From NCBI GenBank assembly GCA_028718225.1, contig JAQUMI010000011.1, positions 1 through 35,922 on the forward strand: 35,922 nt of DNA. The letters run 5' to 3'. This stretch comes from Candidatus Omnitrophota bacterium (GTDB taxonomy: Bacteria; Omnitrophota; Gorgyraeia; Gygaellales; Profunditerraquicolaceae). The translations under genes were made by a program, and so were the position numbers. Positions within the stretch are counted from its first letter, which is position 1. Each line of letters begins with the position of its first letter. Below the pieces are notes generated by a model. It made no database searches and was not told the DNA's origin. It saw only the letters and a program-made list of their open reading frames with translations. Below, in pieces: positions 18,967 to 26,043 of this stretch.

Positions 18967-20757
18967 ATGCGCGATTATTTGAAGCTATTGAGGTTTATTA
19001 AGCCGTATTCGGGGAAGTTTTTTATAGCCTGCGTCTGTATGATTTTTTCTGCCATATTTGACGGAGTATCCTTGGCTATGATGGTCCCTTTGGCAGATAA
19101 GGTCCTTACCAATAAAACGATCATTATCCCGGCTAAATTACCGGTATTTCTGGCTGATCTTGTGGCTAAAATCAACAGTATCCCTCCGATAGTGCTTTTG
19201 AATTATATGGCCGTAGGAATTATATTGCTTTTTATACTTAAGGGGATATTCGGCTTTTTGCAGAGTTACCTTATGTCTGATATCGGCCAGCTCATTGTCC
19301 GGGATATCAAGGCCAAACTTTACGCTAAATTTCAGATGCTCTCCCTGGATTATTTCACCCATAAACGCGGCGGAGAGATGATCTCGCGCATCACCAATGA
19401 CGTCAAGATGGTAGAGAATGCTGTTTCTTACGGTTCTACAGACCTGGTTTACCAGGGCGCGCAGGTACTTATATTTTTCTCCCTGACCTTGTTTATTTAT
19501 CCCAAGTTCGTTATTTTTATCGTTCCTCCGCTGGCTATTTTGGGCTATTTGATCTCTAGCGTAGGCAAGAAGCTCAGGAAATTATCCCGGACCTCGCAGG
19601 AGAAAATGGCGGATACCAACTCCATACTTTATGAGACGATTATCGGCGCGCGCATCGTTAAGGGATTTAATATGGAGCCTTACGAAATAAAGAAATTCAA
19701 TAAGGTAAACCATGACTATTACCGCGTTTCCATGAAGTCTATCAAGCGCATCCTGCTGCTGAGCCCGGCAACCGAGATCCTGGGTTGTATCGCCGGCGTT
19801 ATCATATTCTTTTTGGGAGGCAGGGAAGTTATCGCCGGAAAAATTTCCTTCGGCGTTTTCGGGCTTTTTCTCGGTTCGCTTTTATCAACTATCCGGCCTT
19901 TTAAAAAGTTGAGCCAGGTAAATTCTTTAAACCAGCAGGCGGTTGCCGCCAGTGAGCGTATTTATGAGGTCCTGGAGACAGAGCCGAGCGTGGTAGAATC
20001 TGCTGTTGCCCGGGAACTGACCGGGTTCAAGAATAATGTCGTCTTTGGCGACGTTTGGTTCAGTTATGGGGATAACCAGGTCTTAAAAGGGATAAATTTA
20101 AATGTTCCCTACGGTTCAGTCCTGGCTATTGTAGGCCCCAGCGGCACGGGTAAAACCACGCTTTTGGATTTAATTCCGCGTTTTTACGACCCTCAGAAAG
20201 GCAGTATTAGTATTGACGGAGTAAATATCCGAGAAGTTACTTTAAAATCGTTGCGGCAACAAGTGGGCATTGTTACCCAGGAGACCATTCTTTTTAATGA
20301 TACGATTAAAGGTAATATTTCTTATGGCAAGCCCGGGGCAATGGATGCAGAGATTAAGCAGGCCAGCCTCCAGGCCAATGCCCATGATTTCATCAGCCAC
20401 TTGCCGCAAGGCTATGATACGGTTATCGGAGACAGGGGAATGCGCATTTCAGGAGGAGAGCGCCAGCGTATTGCCATAGCCCGCGCCCTGCTGAAGAACC
20501 CGCCTATTTTGATCCTGGATGAAGCTACTTCCCAGTTGGATTCGGAATCAGAGAGGATAGTCCAGGATGCTTTAGACCGGTTGATTAAGGGCCGCACGGT
20601 TTTTGTCATTGCCCACCGTCTTTCTACAGTAAGAAACGCGCATAAAATAGTGGTTTTAGACAAAGGTGTTATCGCTGAATCAGGCACACATACGGAGCTT
20701 TTAAGCAAAAACGGGCTGTATAAACGGCTATATTCAATACAAGAGTTACGAAAATAG
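18967..20757 (+). CDS. msbA: MsbA-type lipid A/lipid ABC exporter
   Basis: A 596-residue half-transporter: an N-terminal six-helix membrane domain (about 1-310) fused to a nucleotide-binding domain. The Walker A motif GPSGTGKT is at 390-397, the ABC signature ISGGERQR begins at 494, followed by Walker B LILDEATSQLD and the H-loop IAHRLSTVRN. Homodimers of this type flip lipid A core across the inner membrane; the divergent lpxB operon supports that role over other multidrug-type exporters. Confidence 0.9.
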   Translation: MRDYLKLLRFIKPYSGKFFIACVCMIFSAIFDGVSLAMMVPLADKVLTNKTIIIPAKLPVFLADLVAKINSIPPIVLLNYMAVGIILLFILKGIFGFLQSYLMSDIGQLIVRDIKAKLYAKFQMLSLDYFTHKRGGEMISRITNDVKMVENAVSYGSTDLVYQGAQVLIFFSLTLFIYPKFVIFIVPPLAILGYLISSVGKKLRKLSRTSQEKMADTNSILYETIIGARIVKGFNMEPYEIKKFNKVNHDYYRVSMKSIKRILLLSPATEILGCIAGVIIFFLGGREVIAGKISFGVFGLFLGSLLSTIRPFKKLSQVNSLNQQAVAASERIYEVLETEPSVVESAVARELTGFKNNVVFGDVWFSYGDNQVLKGINLNVPYGSVLAIVGPSGTGKTTLLDLIPRFYDPQKGSISIDGVNIREVTLKSLRQQVGIVTQETILFNDTIKGNISYGKPGAMDAEIKQASLQANAHDFISHLPQGYDTVIGDRGMRISGGERQRIAIARALLKNPPILILDEATSQLDSESERIVQDALDRLIKGRTVFVIAHRLSTVRNAHKIVVLDKGVIAESGTHTELLSKNGLYKRLYSIQELRK

Positions 20758-20785
20758 TTGCATATTCAGGATAATCCGGTATAAT
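20758..20785 (+). promoter_or_regulatory. Sigma70-type promoter for the rpsB operon
   Basis: TTGCAT (20758-20763), a 16-base spacer and consensus TATAAT (20780-20785), starting immediately after the msbA stop codon. It gives a leader of about 65 bases before rpsB. Confidence 0.8.
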
Positions 20786-20791
20786 AACAGA

Positions 20792-20835
20792 GTTAAACTG
20801 TTGCTCAAGAGGCTTTGGCAGCGGTACTTATTAAC
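20792..20835 (+). promoter_or_regulatory. Hairpin in the rpsB leader, possible S2 autoregulatory site
   Basis: GTTAA (20792-20796) pairs with TTAAC (20831-20835). ACTGTTGC (20797-20804) then pairs with GCAGCGGT (20818-20825), including two G-U pairs, leaving the bulge ACTTA and a 13-base apical loop. S2 operons in several bacterial groups are known to be controlled by S2 binding its own leader. I did not match this hairpin to a specific published model. Confidence 0.5.
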
Positions 20836-20857
20836 AATCTAAAAGGGGGAGAGTAGA

Positions 20858-21754
20858 GTGCCATCAGATTTAATCAAGCAGTTATTGGAAGCAGGGGTAC
20901 ATTTTGGGCATCAGACTAAACGCTGGAACCCGAAAATGAAGAAATTTATCTTCGGTTCAAGGAGCGGTATCTATATTATTGACCTGGAAAAGACCGAAGA
21001 ATGCATAAACAAGGCCAGAGATTTCCTTATGGATATTACCTCAAAAGGTGAATACGTGCTTTTTGTGGGGACTAAAAAGCAGGCCCAGGAAGTTATGCTC
21101 CAGGAAGCAATCCGTTCAGGCATGTATTATGTGACTGAGCGCTGGCCCGGGGGCCTTTTGACCAATTTCTCGACCATTAAAAAGAGCATAAGCCGCTTGA
21201 AAGAGATAGAGAGGATGCGCGAGGATGGGACATTTGCCAAGCTGACCAAAAAGGAAGTGGCTGGCCTGGAGAAAGAACTGATTAAGCTGAATAAAAATTT
21301 CTCTGGGATCGTGCCGATGGAGCGTATGCCTAAAGCGGTTTTTGTCATTGATACCACTAAAGAGGATACAGCAGTAAATGAAGCCCGGCGCTTAGGGATA
21401 CCCATCGTAGCCCTGATTGATACTAATTCCAATCCGGATTTAGTTGACTATCCTATTCCCGGTAATGACGACGCCACTAAGTCTATTAAGGCTGTGGCGG
21501 ATATTATTACGGATACGATTATTGAGGGAAGGAAAAAGTTCCTCTCTTATCTGGCCCAGGAAGGGGTAAAGATCCAGGAGGAAACCGGGGAGGCTATTGA
21601 ACCGGCATTATTACCCGAAGAAGAGATTAAAATCAAAGAGATTGAAGAGATAGTTGAGGTTGCCGAGCCTGTTGAAGGAGAAGCCAAGCCTGCCAAAAAG
21701 GCGCATATTAAACCGGCGGCCGAAGGAAAAACCAGGCCCAAAAGGAAGGTATAA
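20858..21754 (+). CDS. rpsB: 30S ribosomal protein uS2
   Basis: A 298-residue protein. The family N-terminus LLEAGVHFGHQTKRWNPKMKKFI is clear, as are TNFSTIKKSI and VALIDTNSNPDLVDYPIPGND. Residues after about 230 form an acidic and then Lys/Ala/Pro-rich tail beyond the usual S2 core. Translation begins at GTG 20858 behind GGGGGAGAG. It leads the rpsB-tsf-pyrH-frr cluster. Confidence 0.97.
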   Translation: MPSDLIKQLLEAGVHFGHQTKRWNPKMKKFIFGSRSGIYIIDLEKTEECINKARDFLMDITSKGEYVLFVGTKKQAQEVMLQEAIRSGMYYVTERWPGGLLTNFSTIKKSISRLKEIERMREDGTFAKLTKKEVAGLEKELIKLNKNFSGIVPMERMPKAVFVIDTTKEDTAVNEARRLGIPIVALIDTNSNPDLVDYPIPGNDDATKSIKAVADIITDTIIEGRKKFLSYLAQEGVKIQEETGEAIEPALLPEEEIKIKEIEEIVEVAEPVEGEAKPAKKAHIKPAAEGKTRPKRKV

Positions 21755-21760
21755 ATAAAA

Positions 21761-22285
21761 ATGAAAATATCGGTAGAAGCAATTAAGGAGTTAAGAGAGA
21801 TAACTTCTTCCAGCGTGGCGCATTGCAAGAAGGCGCTGGAGGAGGCAAAGGGAGATATTAAAAAAGCCGCTGAATTATTGCGCAAGCAGGGCCTGGAGAT
21901 CGCCGCCAAGAAACAGTCCCGACTGGCTAAAGAGGGAAGGATAGAGGCGTATGTACATCACGGGAATAAAGTCGGAACATTGCTGGAGGTGGACTGCGAA
22001 TCGGATTTTGTCGCCAAAAACGAAGATTTTGTCAGGTTTACCAAAGATCTGGCGATGCAGATAACCGCGACCAGCCCTTTGTATATCAAAAAGGAAGATG
22101 TCCCCGCGGAAGTAGTGGAACATGAAAAAAATAAAGATGATTTTTATAAGAACCATTGTTTAATGGAACAGCCTTTTGTCAAGGATCCGTCTATTACCAT
22201 TAAGGATTATTTAGGCACTATTGTTTCCAAGATGGGTGAGAATATCATTGTACGCAGGTTCATGCGTTATAAAGTCGGCGAATAA
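21761..22285 (+). CDS. tsf: Elongation factor Ts, short form
   Basis: A 174-residue guanine nucleotide exchange factor for EF-Tu. The N-terminal UBA-like domain ([20 protein letters not shown]), the [12 protein letters not shown] element that contacts EF-Tu, and the ending LEQPFVKD-type segment plus [12 protein letters not shown] are present. It is shorter even than Thermus-type EF-Ts (about 196): the usual EGKP-IVEGKL helix before the EQPF segment is missing. The N-terminal TGAGMMDCKKAL consensus is altered to [12 protein letters not shown]. It lies 6 bases after rpsB. Confidence 0.94.
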   Translation: MKISVEAIKELREITSSSVAHCKKALEEAKGDIKKAAELLRKQGLEIAAKKQSRLAKEGRIEAYVHHGNKVGTLLEVDCESDFVAKNEDFVRFTKDLAMQITATSPLYIKKEDVPAEVVEHEKNKDDFYKNHCLMEQPFVKDPSITIKDYLGTIVSKMGENIIVRRFMRYKVGE

Positions 22286-22290
22286 TACCA

Positions 22291-23013
22291 ATGGGTTCAG
22301 TCTATAAAAGAATAGTCCTTAAGTTAAGCGGCGAAGCCCTGCAGGGAAGAAAGTCCCACGGAATAGACCAGTCGGTCCTTATATCCATCTCCCGCCAGAT
22401 AAAAGAAATTCGGGATTTAAAAGTAGATGTGGCGGTAGTCCTGGGCGCCGGAAATATCTTCCGCGGCCAGGAAAATACTGGTTCGCGCGGTCTGGACATG
22501 GACAGGTCCGTTGCCGATTATATGGGGATGCTGGCTACCGTGATTAATGGCCTGGCTCTTCAGGATGTCCTGGAAAAGTCCGGTGTGCCTACCCGAGTTA
22601 TGACGGCTATAGATATGGAACGTATAGCCGAACCTTATATCAGAAGACGGGCTATCCGGCACCTGGAAAAAGGAAGGGTAGTGATTTTTGTCGCCGGTAC
22701 AGGCAATCCTTATTTTACTACGGATACGGCAGCTGCCTTGAGGGCGATGGAGATAAATGCCAACGCCATATTAAAGGGCACTCAGGTAGACGGAGTTTAT
22801 TCGGCTGATCCCTTAAAAGTTAAAGGCGCCAGGAAATTTACGCATTTAAAATATATCGACGTATTGAAAAAAGGGCTAAAGGTTATGGACGCTACCGCAA
22901 TTAGCCTGTGTATGGATAATAAGCTTCCTATCGTTGTCTTTAACCTGAATAAGAAAGGGAATATTAAACGGGTAGTCCTGGGCGAAAGAATAGGGACGGT
23001 AGTAGCGCAATAA
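22291..23013 (+). CDS. pyrH: UMP kinase
   Basis: A 240-residue amino acid kinase family enzyme that makes UDP from UMP and ATP. The motifs [36 protein letters not shown] and [14 protein letters not shown] are standard, and the length is typical. It follows tsf by 5 bases. Confidence 0.97.
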   Translation: MGSVYKRIVLKLSGEALQGRKSHGIDQSVLISISRQIKEIRDLKVDVAVVLGAGNIFRGQENTGSRGLDMDRSVADYMGMLATVINGLALQDVLEKSGVPTRVMTAIDMERIAEPYIRRRAIRHLEKGRVVIFVAGTGNPYFTTDTAAALRAMEINANAILKGTQVDGVYSADPLKVKGARKFTHLKYIDVLKKGLKVMDATAISLCMDNKLPIVVFNLNKKGNIKRVVLGERIGTVVAQ

Positions 23014-23041
23014 CCAATCAGGTATTAAAAAGGGGTTGACT

Positions 23042-23602
23042 ATGACTACGAAAGAGATTTTACATAGTACCGAAGAAAAGATGAAGAAATCCTTTGAGTC
23101 GGTATCCCGGGAATTCGGAGAAGTGCGCACCGGCAGGGCCAGCCCTACGCTAGTGGAGGGGTTGCATATTGATTATTACGGGGCGCCTACCCTATTGAAA
23201 CAGCTGGCCGCTATTTCGGCTACCGACGCGCACTTATTGACGATTCAACCCTGGGATATTTCCGCTATTCCCGAAATCGAAAAGGCGATATTGAAGTCTA
23301 ACTTAGGGGTTAATCCTTCTAATGACGGTAAATTGATCAGGCTGTCTTTCCCGCAACTATCCAAGGAGAGGCGCCAGGAGCTGGCTAAAGAAATCCATAA
23401 AATGGCCGAGGTAGGCAGGGTTAGTTTAAGGACGATCAGGCGCGACGCCAAAGAGCAGATTGAAAAATTAGAGAAGGATAAAGCGATTACCGAGGACGAT
23501 AAATTCCGTAGTGTTGATGAATTGCAGAAACTGGTAGATAAGCATATTGCCAAGGTTGACGAGCTGTTAAAGAGTAAAGAAAAAGAAGTGCTGGAATTTT
23601 AA
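23042..23602 (+). CDS. frr: Ribosome recycling factor
   Basis: A 186-residue factor that, with EF-G, splits the ribosome after termination. The family signatures EVRTGRASPTLVEGL, YYGAPTLLKQLA, IPEIEKAILKSNLGVNPSNDG and RRDAKEQIEKLEKD are all present. ATG 23042 is preferred to an in-frame TTG at 23036 because AAGGGG lies six bases before the ATG and the resulting length is normal. tRNA-Lys begins 4 bases after the stop. Confidence 0.96.
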   Translation: MTTKEILHSTEEKMKKSFESVSREFGEVRTGRASPTLVEGLHIDYYGAPTLLKQLAAISATDAHLLTIQPWDISAIPEIEKAILKSNLGVNPSNDGKLIRLSFPQLSKERRQELAKEIHKMAEVGRVSLRTIRRDAKEQIEKLEKDKAITEDDKFRSVDELQKLVDKHIAKVDELLKSKEKEVLEF

Positions 23603-23606
23603 ATTT

Positions 23607-23679
23607 GGGCCTCTAGCTCATCCGGTAGAGCAGCGGCTTTTTAAGCCGCGTGTGCCGAGTTCGAGTCTCGGGAGGCTCA
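23607..23679 (+). tRNA. tRNA-Lys(TTT)
   Basis: A full cloverleaf of 73 bases: acceptor GGGCCTC with GAGGCTC (one G-U pair), D arm GCTC/GAGC, anticodon stem GCGGC/GCCGC with loop TTTTTAA (anticodon TTT), and T arm CCGAG-TTCGAGT-CTCGG. The discriminator is A and CCA is not encoded. It lies 4 bases after frr. Confidence 0.97.
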
Positions 23680-23716
23680 CTTGATTTTTTTAGGAAGCGG
23701 GTAAGAGGGTTAATAA

Positions 23717-23798
23717 GGGCGGATGGTGGAATTGGCAGACACGATAGCCTTAGGAGCTATTGGGGCAACCCTTGGAGGTTCAAATCCTCTTCCGCCCA
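23717..23798 (+). tRNA. tRNA-Leu(TAG)
   Basis: A class II tRNA of 82 bases. Acceptor GGGCGGA pairs with TCCGCCC, the anticodon stem ATAGC/GCTAT holds the loop CTTAGGA (anticodon TAG), and a long variable arm TGGGGCAACCC precedes the T arm with TTCAAAT loop. The discriminator is A and CCA is not encoded. Confidence 0.97.
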
Positions 23799-23830
23799 TT
23801 AAAATTTTCCGACAAGGATAATTTTAATGG
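23796..23830. repeat. Hairpin 1 in the tRNA-Leu/tRNA-Gly spacer
   Basis: CCATTAAAATT (23796-23806) and AATTTTAATGG (23820-23830) are perfect reverse complements. After one T-T mismatch, three more pairs (TCC with GGA) close a five-base loop GACAA. The left arm includes the last three bases of tRNA-Leu. No T run follows on the plus strand. Confidence 0.8.
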
Positions 23831-23882
23831 CACTCAAGCGAGCGTTAAACAGCCCGGCAGGGGCTGTAGTGAGCGGAGTGCC
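23829..23882. repeat. Hairpin 2 in the tRNA-Leu/tRNA-Gly spacer
   Basis: The outer stem GGCACTC (23829-23835) pairs with GAGTGCC (23876-23882) and the inner stem ACAGCCC (23849-23855) with GGGCTGT (23861-23867). A large internal loop with GCGAGCG opposite GTGAGCG lies between. With hairpin 1 it fills nearly the whole spacer. It may be a REP-like element or a processing structure. Confidence 0.7.
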
Positions 23883-23898
23883 TAAGGCAATAGGTATT

Positions 23899-23974
23899 GC
23901 GGGAGTAGCTCAGTTGGTAGAGCGCAACCTTGCCAAGGTTGATGTCACGGGTTCGAATCCCGCCTCCCGCTCCA
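23899..23974 (+). tRNA. tRNA-Gly(GCC), CCA encoded
   Basis: A cloverleaf with acceptor GCGGGAG/CTCCCGC, D arm GCTC/GAGC, anticodon stem CAACC/GGTTG with loop TTGCCAA (anticodon GCC), and T loop TTCGAAT. The first T-stem pair is an A-C mismatch. After discriminator T, CCA is encoded (23972-23974), unlike the two preceding tRNAs. Confidence 0.97.
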
Positions 23975-24018
23975 TAAACTACTAAATTTACAATCCAGCC
24001 ACTGAAAGGAGAAGTAAC

Positions 24019-24489
24019 ATGCAGATTATGGAGTTCTTGTCCAAAAAAGCTATCCTCACCGATATAAAGTCCGTCAAAAAAGAGGATGTTATCAAAGAGC
24101 TGGTTGAGGCGCTCATTGCTGCCGGTGATATTGAAAAGCGCTCCCGGAATAAGCTGATTGAGTCGTTGATGTCCAGGGAAGCGCTGGGTTCGACTGCCAT
24201 CGGCCAGGGGATCGCCATACCGCACGCAAAATCAGATTGCGTAGAAAAGTTAGTTGCGGCTTTCGGCCTTTCCAAGAAAGGCGTAGATTTTGATTCTCTT
24301 GACGGCGAGCCGGCCTATATCTTTTTTCTCCTGGTTGCCCCTCAGGATTCTGCCGGGCCGCACTTAAAGGCCCTGGCGCGTATTTCACGTCTGCTTAAGG
24401 ATAAATACTTCCGGGATACCTTGCGGTCCTGCGAAGACGATAAAGCCGTTATCAAGATCATAGCGCAAGAAGACGAAAAGAAAATTTAA
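24019..24489 (+). CDS. PTS EIIA domain protein (PtsN/fructose-mannitol EIIA type)
   Basis: A 156-residue single-domain EIIA. The phosphorylated histidine is His69 in GQGIAIPHAKSD, the motif of the EIIA-2/PtsN family, followed by LLVAPQDSAGPHLKALARIS. There is no EIIB or EIIC nearby, so it probably acts as a regulatory EIIA phosphorylated by the HPr and EI encoded downstream. ATG 24019 has AAAGGAGA upstream. It starts 44 bases after tRNA-Gly. Confidence 0.93.
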   Translation: MQIMEFLSKKAILTDIKSVKKEDVIKELVEALIAAGDIEKRSRNKLIESLMSREALGSTAIGQGIAIPHAKSDCVEKLVAAFGLSKKGVDFDSLDGEPAYIFFLLVAPQDSAGPHLKALARISRLLKDKYFRDTLRSCEDDKAVIKIIAQEDEKKI

Positions 24490-24522
24490 CCATTTTTCGC
24501 GTACTATTCCCAGAGAATCAAG

Positions 24523-25764
24523 ATGACTAAGAAAATCCATAATATGCTCAAGTGGTTTTATCCCGGTATAGGAGTCAAACGCTGGATAGGTCTGAGCGTT
24601 TTCGGCGTTTTGCTTTTAATTTTTGCTACCGGCCACCTGCGGGCCGAAGAATTTTTGGGTATCCAGATCCTGGACTCCATAATTCTATTTTCAGGTATCA
24701 TAATACTAATATTGGGCGTAAAGAGGATGATGCGTTCTTTTATTGCCGTTTTTGTGCCTTCTTCAGGAGGGGACGAGCTTTTTGATATAATTTATCAGAA
24801 CAGACAGCTCACCCGCGGCCCAAAAGTTGTAGTTATCGGCGGAGGGACAGGCTTGTCGGTCCTATTAACCGGGTTAAAGCATTTTACCACGAATCTATCC
24901 GCCATCGTTACAGTGGCGGATGACGGCGGCTCTTCAGGCAGGATCAGGGAAGAATTCGGAATGCTCCCTCCGGGAGATATCCGTAACTGCCTGGTAGCTT
25001 TAGCGGATGCGCCGGCGCTGATGCGGGATTTATTCCAGTTCCGCTTTAGTACAAATTCCGAATTAGCCGGGCACAGTTTCGGGAATCTTTTTATTACCGT
25101 GATGACGCAGCTGACCGGAGATTTTGAAAAGGCGATTAAAGAGACCAGTAAAGTTTTGGCGCTGAGGGGCCAGGTTATCCCCTCAACCCTGAATAAAGTG
25201 GTTTTGGTCGCCGAGCATAAGGACGGCTCAACTACCGTAGGCGAGAACCAGATTCCTAAAACGAAGCGTTCCATAAATAAAGTTTATCTTAACCCGGCGC
25301 ATTCGTCGGCGACGCCCGACGCGATTAAGGCCATAAAAGAGGCCCGGATTATCGTCTTGGGTCCCGGTTCTTTGTACACGAGCATTATCCCTAACTTATT
25401 GATACCCGAAATTAGCGAAGCGGTTGCTTCTGCCCAGGCGCTTAAGGTATACGTATGTAACGCGATGACCCAGCCGGGAGAAACCGACGGTTTTAGTGCT
25501 GCAGAACATATTAAGGTGCTTACAGCGCATTCGCATCCGCGGATTCTTGATTATTGCGTCGTAAATACAGGCGAGATACCGCCGGGTGCGCTTAAACGTT
25601 ATATACAACAGGGTTCGTATCTGGTAGTCAACGACGGTAAAAAAATAGAAGATATGGGGTACCGCGTGATTGAAGACGATTTCGCGACTATTGAAGACGG
25701 CGTCATCAGGCACGATGCGGAAAAGTTAGCCAAAATCATATTAGGATTAATTGAGGAAATTTAA
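24523..25764 (+). CDS. YvcK/CofD-like protein (gluconeogenesis factor)
   Basis: A 413-residue protein. Two membrane helices (about 21-36 and 49-66) precede a YvcK domain that begins with VVVIGGGTGLSVLLTGLK (GGGTG at 106-110) and continues with TVADDGGSSGRIREEFG and PPGDIRNCLVALAD. In Firmicutes, YvcK binds UDP-sugars and affects carbon flow and cell wall precursor supply. The N-terminal membrane anchor is found in some family members. It sits between EIIA and HPr, which supports a carbon-regulation role. Confidence 0.93.
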   Translation: MTKKIHNMLKWFYPGIGVKRWIGLSVFGVLLLIFATGHLRAEEFLGIQILDSIILFSGIIILILGVKRMMRSFIAVFVPSSGGDELFDIIYQNRQLTRGPKVVVIGGGTGLSVLLTGLKHFTTNLSAIVTVADDGGSSGRIREEFGMLPPGDIRNCLVALADAPALMRDLFQFRFSTNSELAGHSFGNLFITVMTQLTGDFEKAIKETSKVLALRGQVIPSTLNKVVLVAEHKDGSTTVGENQIPKTKRSINKVYLNPAHSSATPDAIKAIKEARIIVLGPGSLYTSIIPNLLIPEISEAVASAQALKVYVCNAMTQPGETDGFSAAEHIKVLTAHSHPRILDYCVVNTGEIPPGALKRYIQQGSYLVVNDGKKIEDMGYRVIEDDFATIEDGVIRHDAEKLAKIILGLIEEI

Positions 25765-25773
25765 TTCATCTCG

Positions 25774-26043
25774 ATGAGCGTAATCAGGAAACAGTTAACC
25801 GTCAAGAATCGCCAGGGGCTACATGCGCGGCCGGCCGCCTTATTTGTGCAGGTAGCCAATAAGTTTGACTCCCGGATAACCGTTAAGCGGGATAATGAAG
25901 AAGTTAACGGTAAATCGATCATGGGCATACTTATGCTCGGTGCCGAGAGGGATAGCGTTATTATTATTGAGGCCGAAGGAGAAGACGCGCATTTAGCAAT
26001 TCAAGAGTTAGAAAAGATTATTACCAGCGAGGAAGACAAATGA
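25774..26043 (+). CDS. ptsH: Phosphocarrier protein HPr
   Basis: An 89-residue protein. His17 in GLHARPAA is the site phosphorylated by EI. Ser48 in GKSIMGILML matches the Ser46 position that HPr kinase modifies in organisms with HprK-type control, so serine regulation is plausible; no hprK is in view. Its stop overlaps the ptsI start (ATGA, 26040-26043). Confidence 0.96.
   Translation: MSVIRKQLTVKNRQGLHARPAALFVQVANKFDSRITVKRDNEEVNGKSIMGILMLGAERDSVIIIEAEGEDAHLAIQELEKIITSEEDK

Noticed and set aside
22990-23004. AGGGACGGTAG inside the end of pyrH resembling the GGGGACGGTTCT arm
   Set aside because: The match is short, lies inside conserved coding sequence and has no partner arm.
23828-23990. 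Plus-strand small open frame from ATG 23828 into tRNA-Gly
   Set aside because: The peptide includes VAQLVERNLAKVDVTGSNPASRS, which is simply translated tRNA; the upstream part is hairpin 2.
23845-24225. Minus-strand open frame of 126 codons across tRNA-Gly and the EIIA gene
   Set aside because: It reads antisense through tRNA-Gly, producing the familiar GGIRTRDINLGKVALYQLSYSR artefact, and overlaps a clear EIIA gene.
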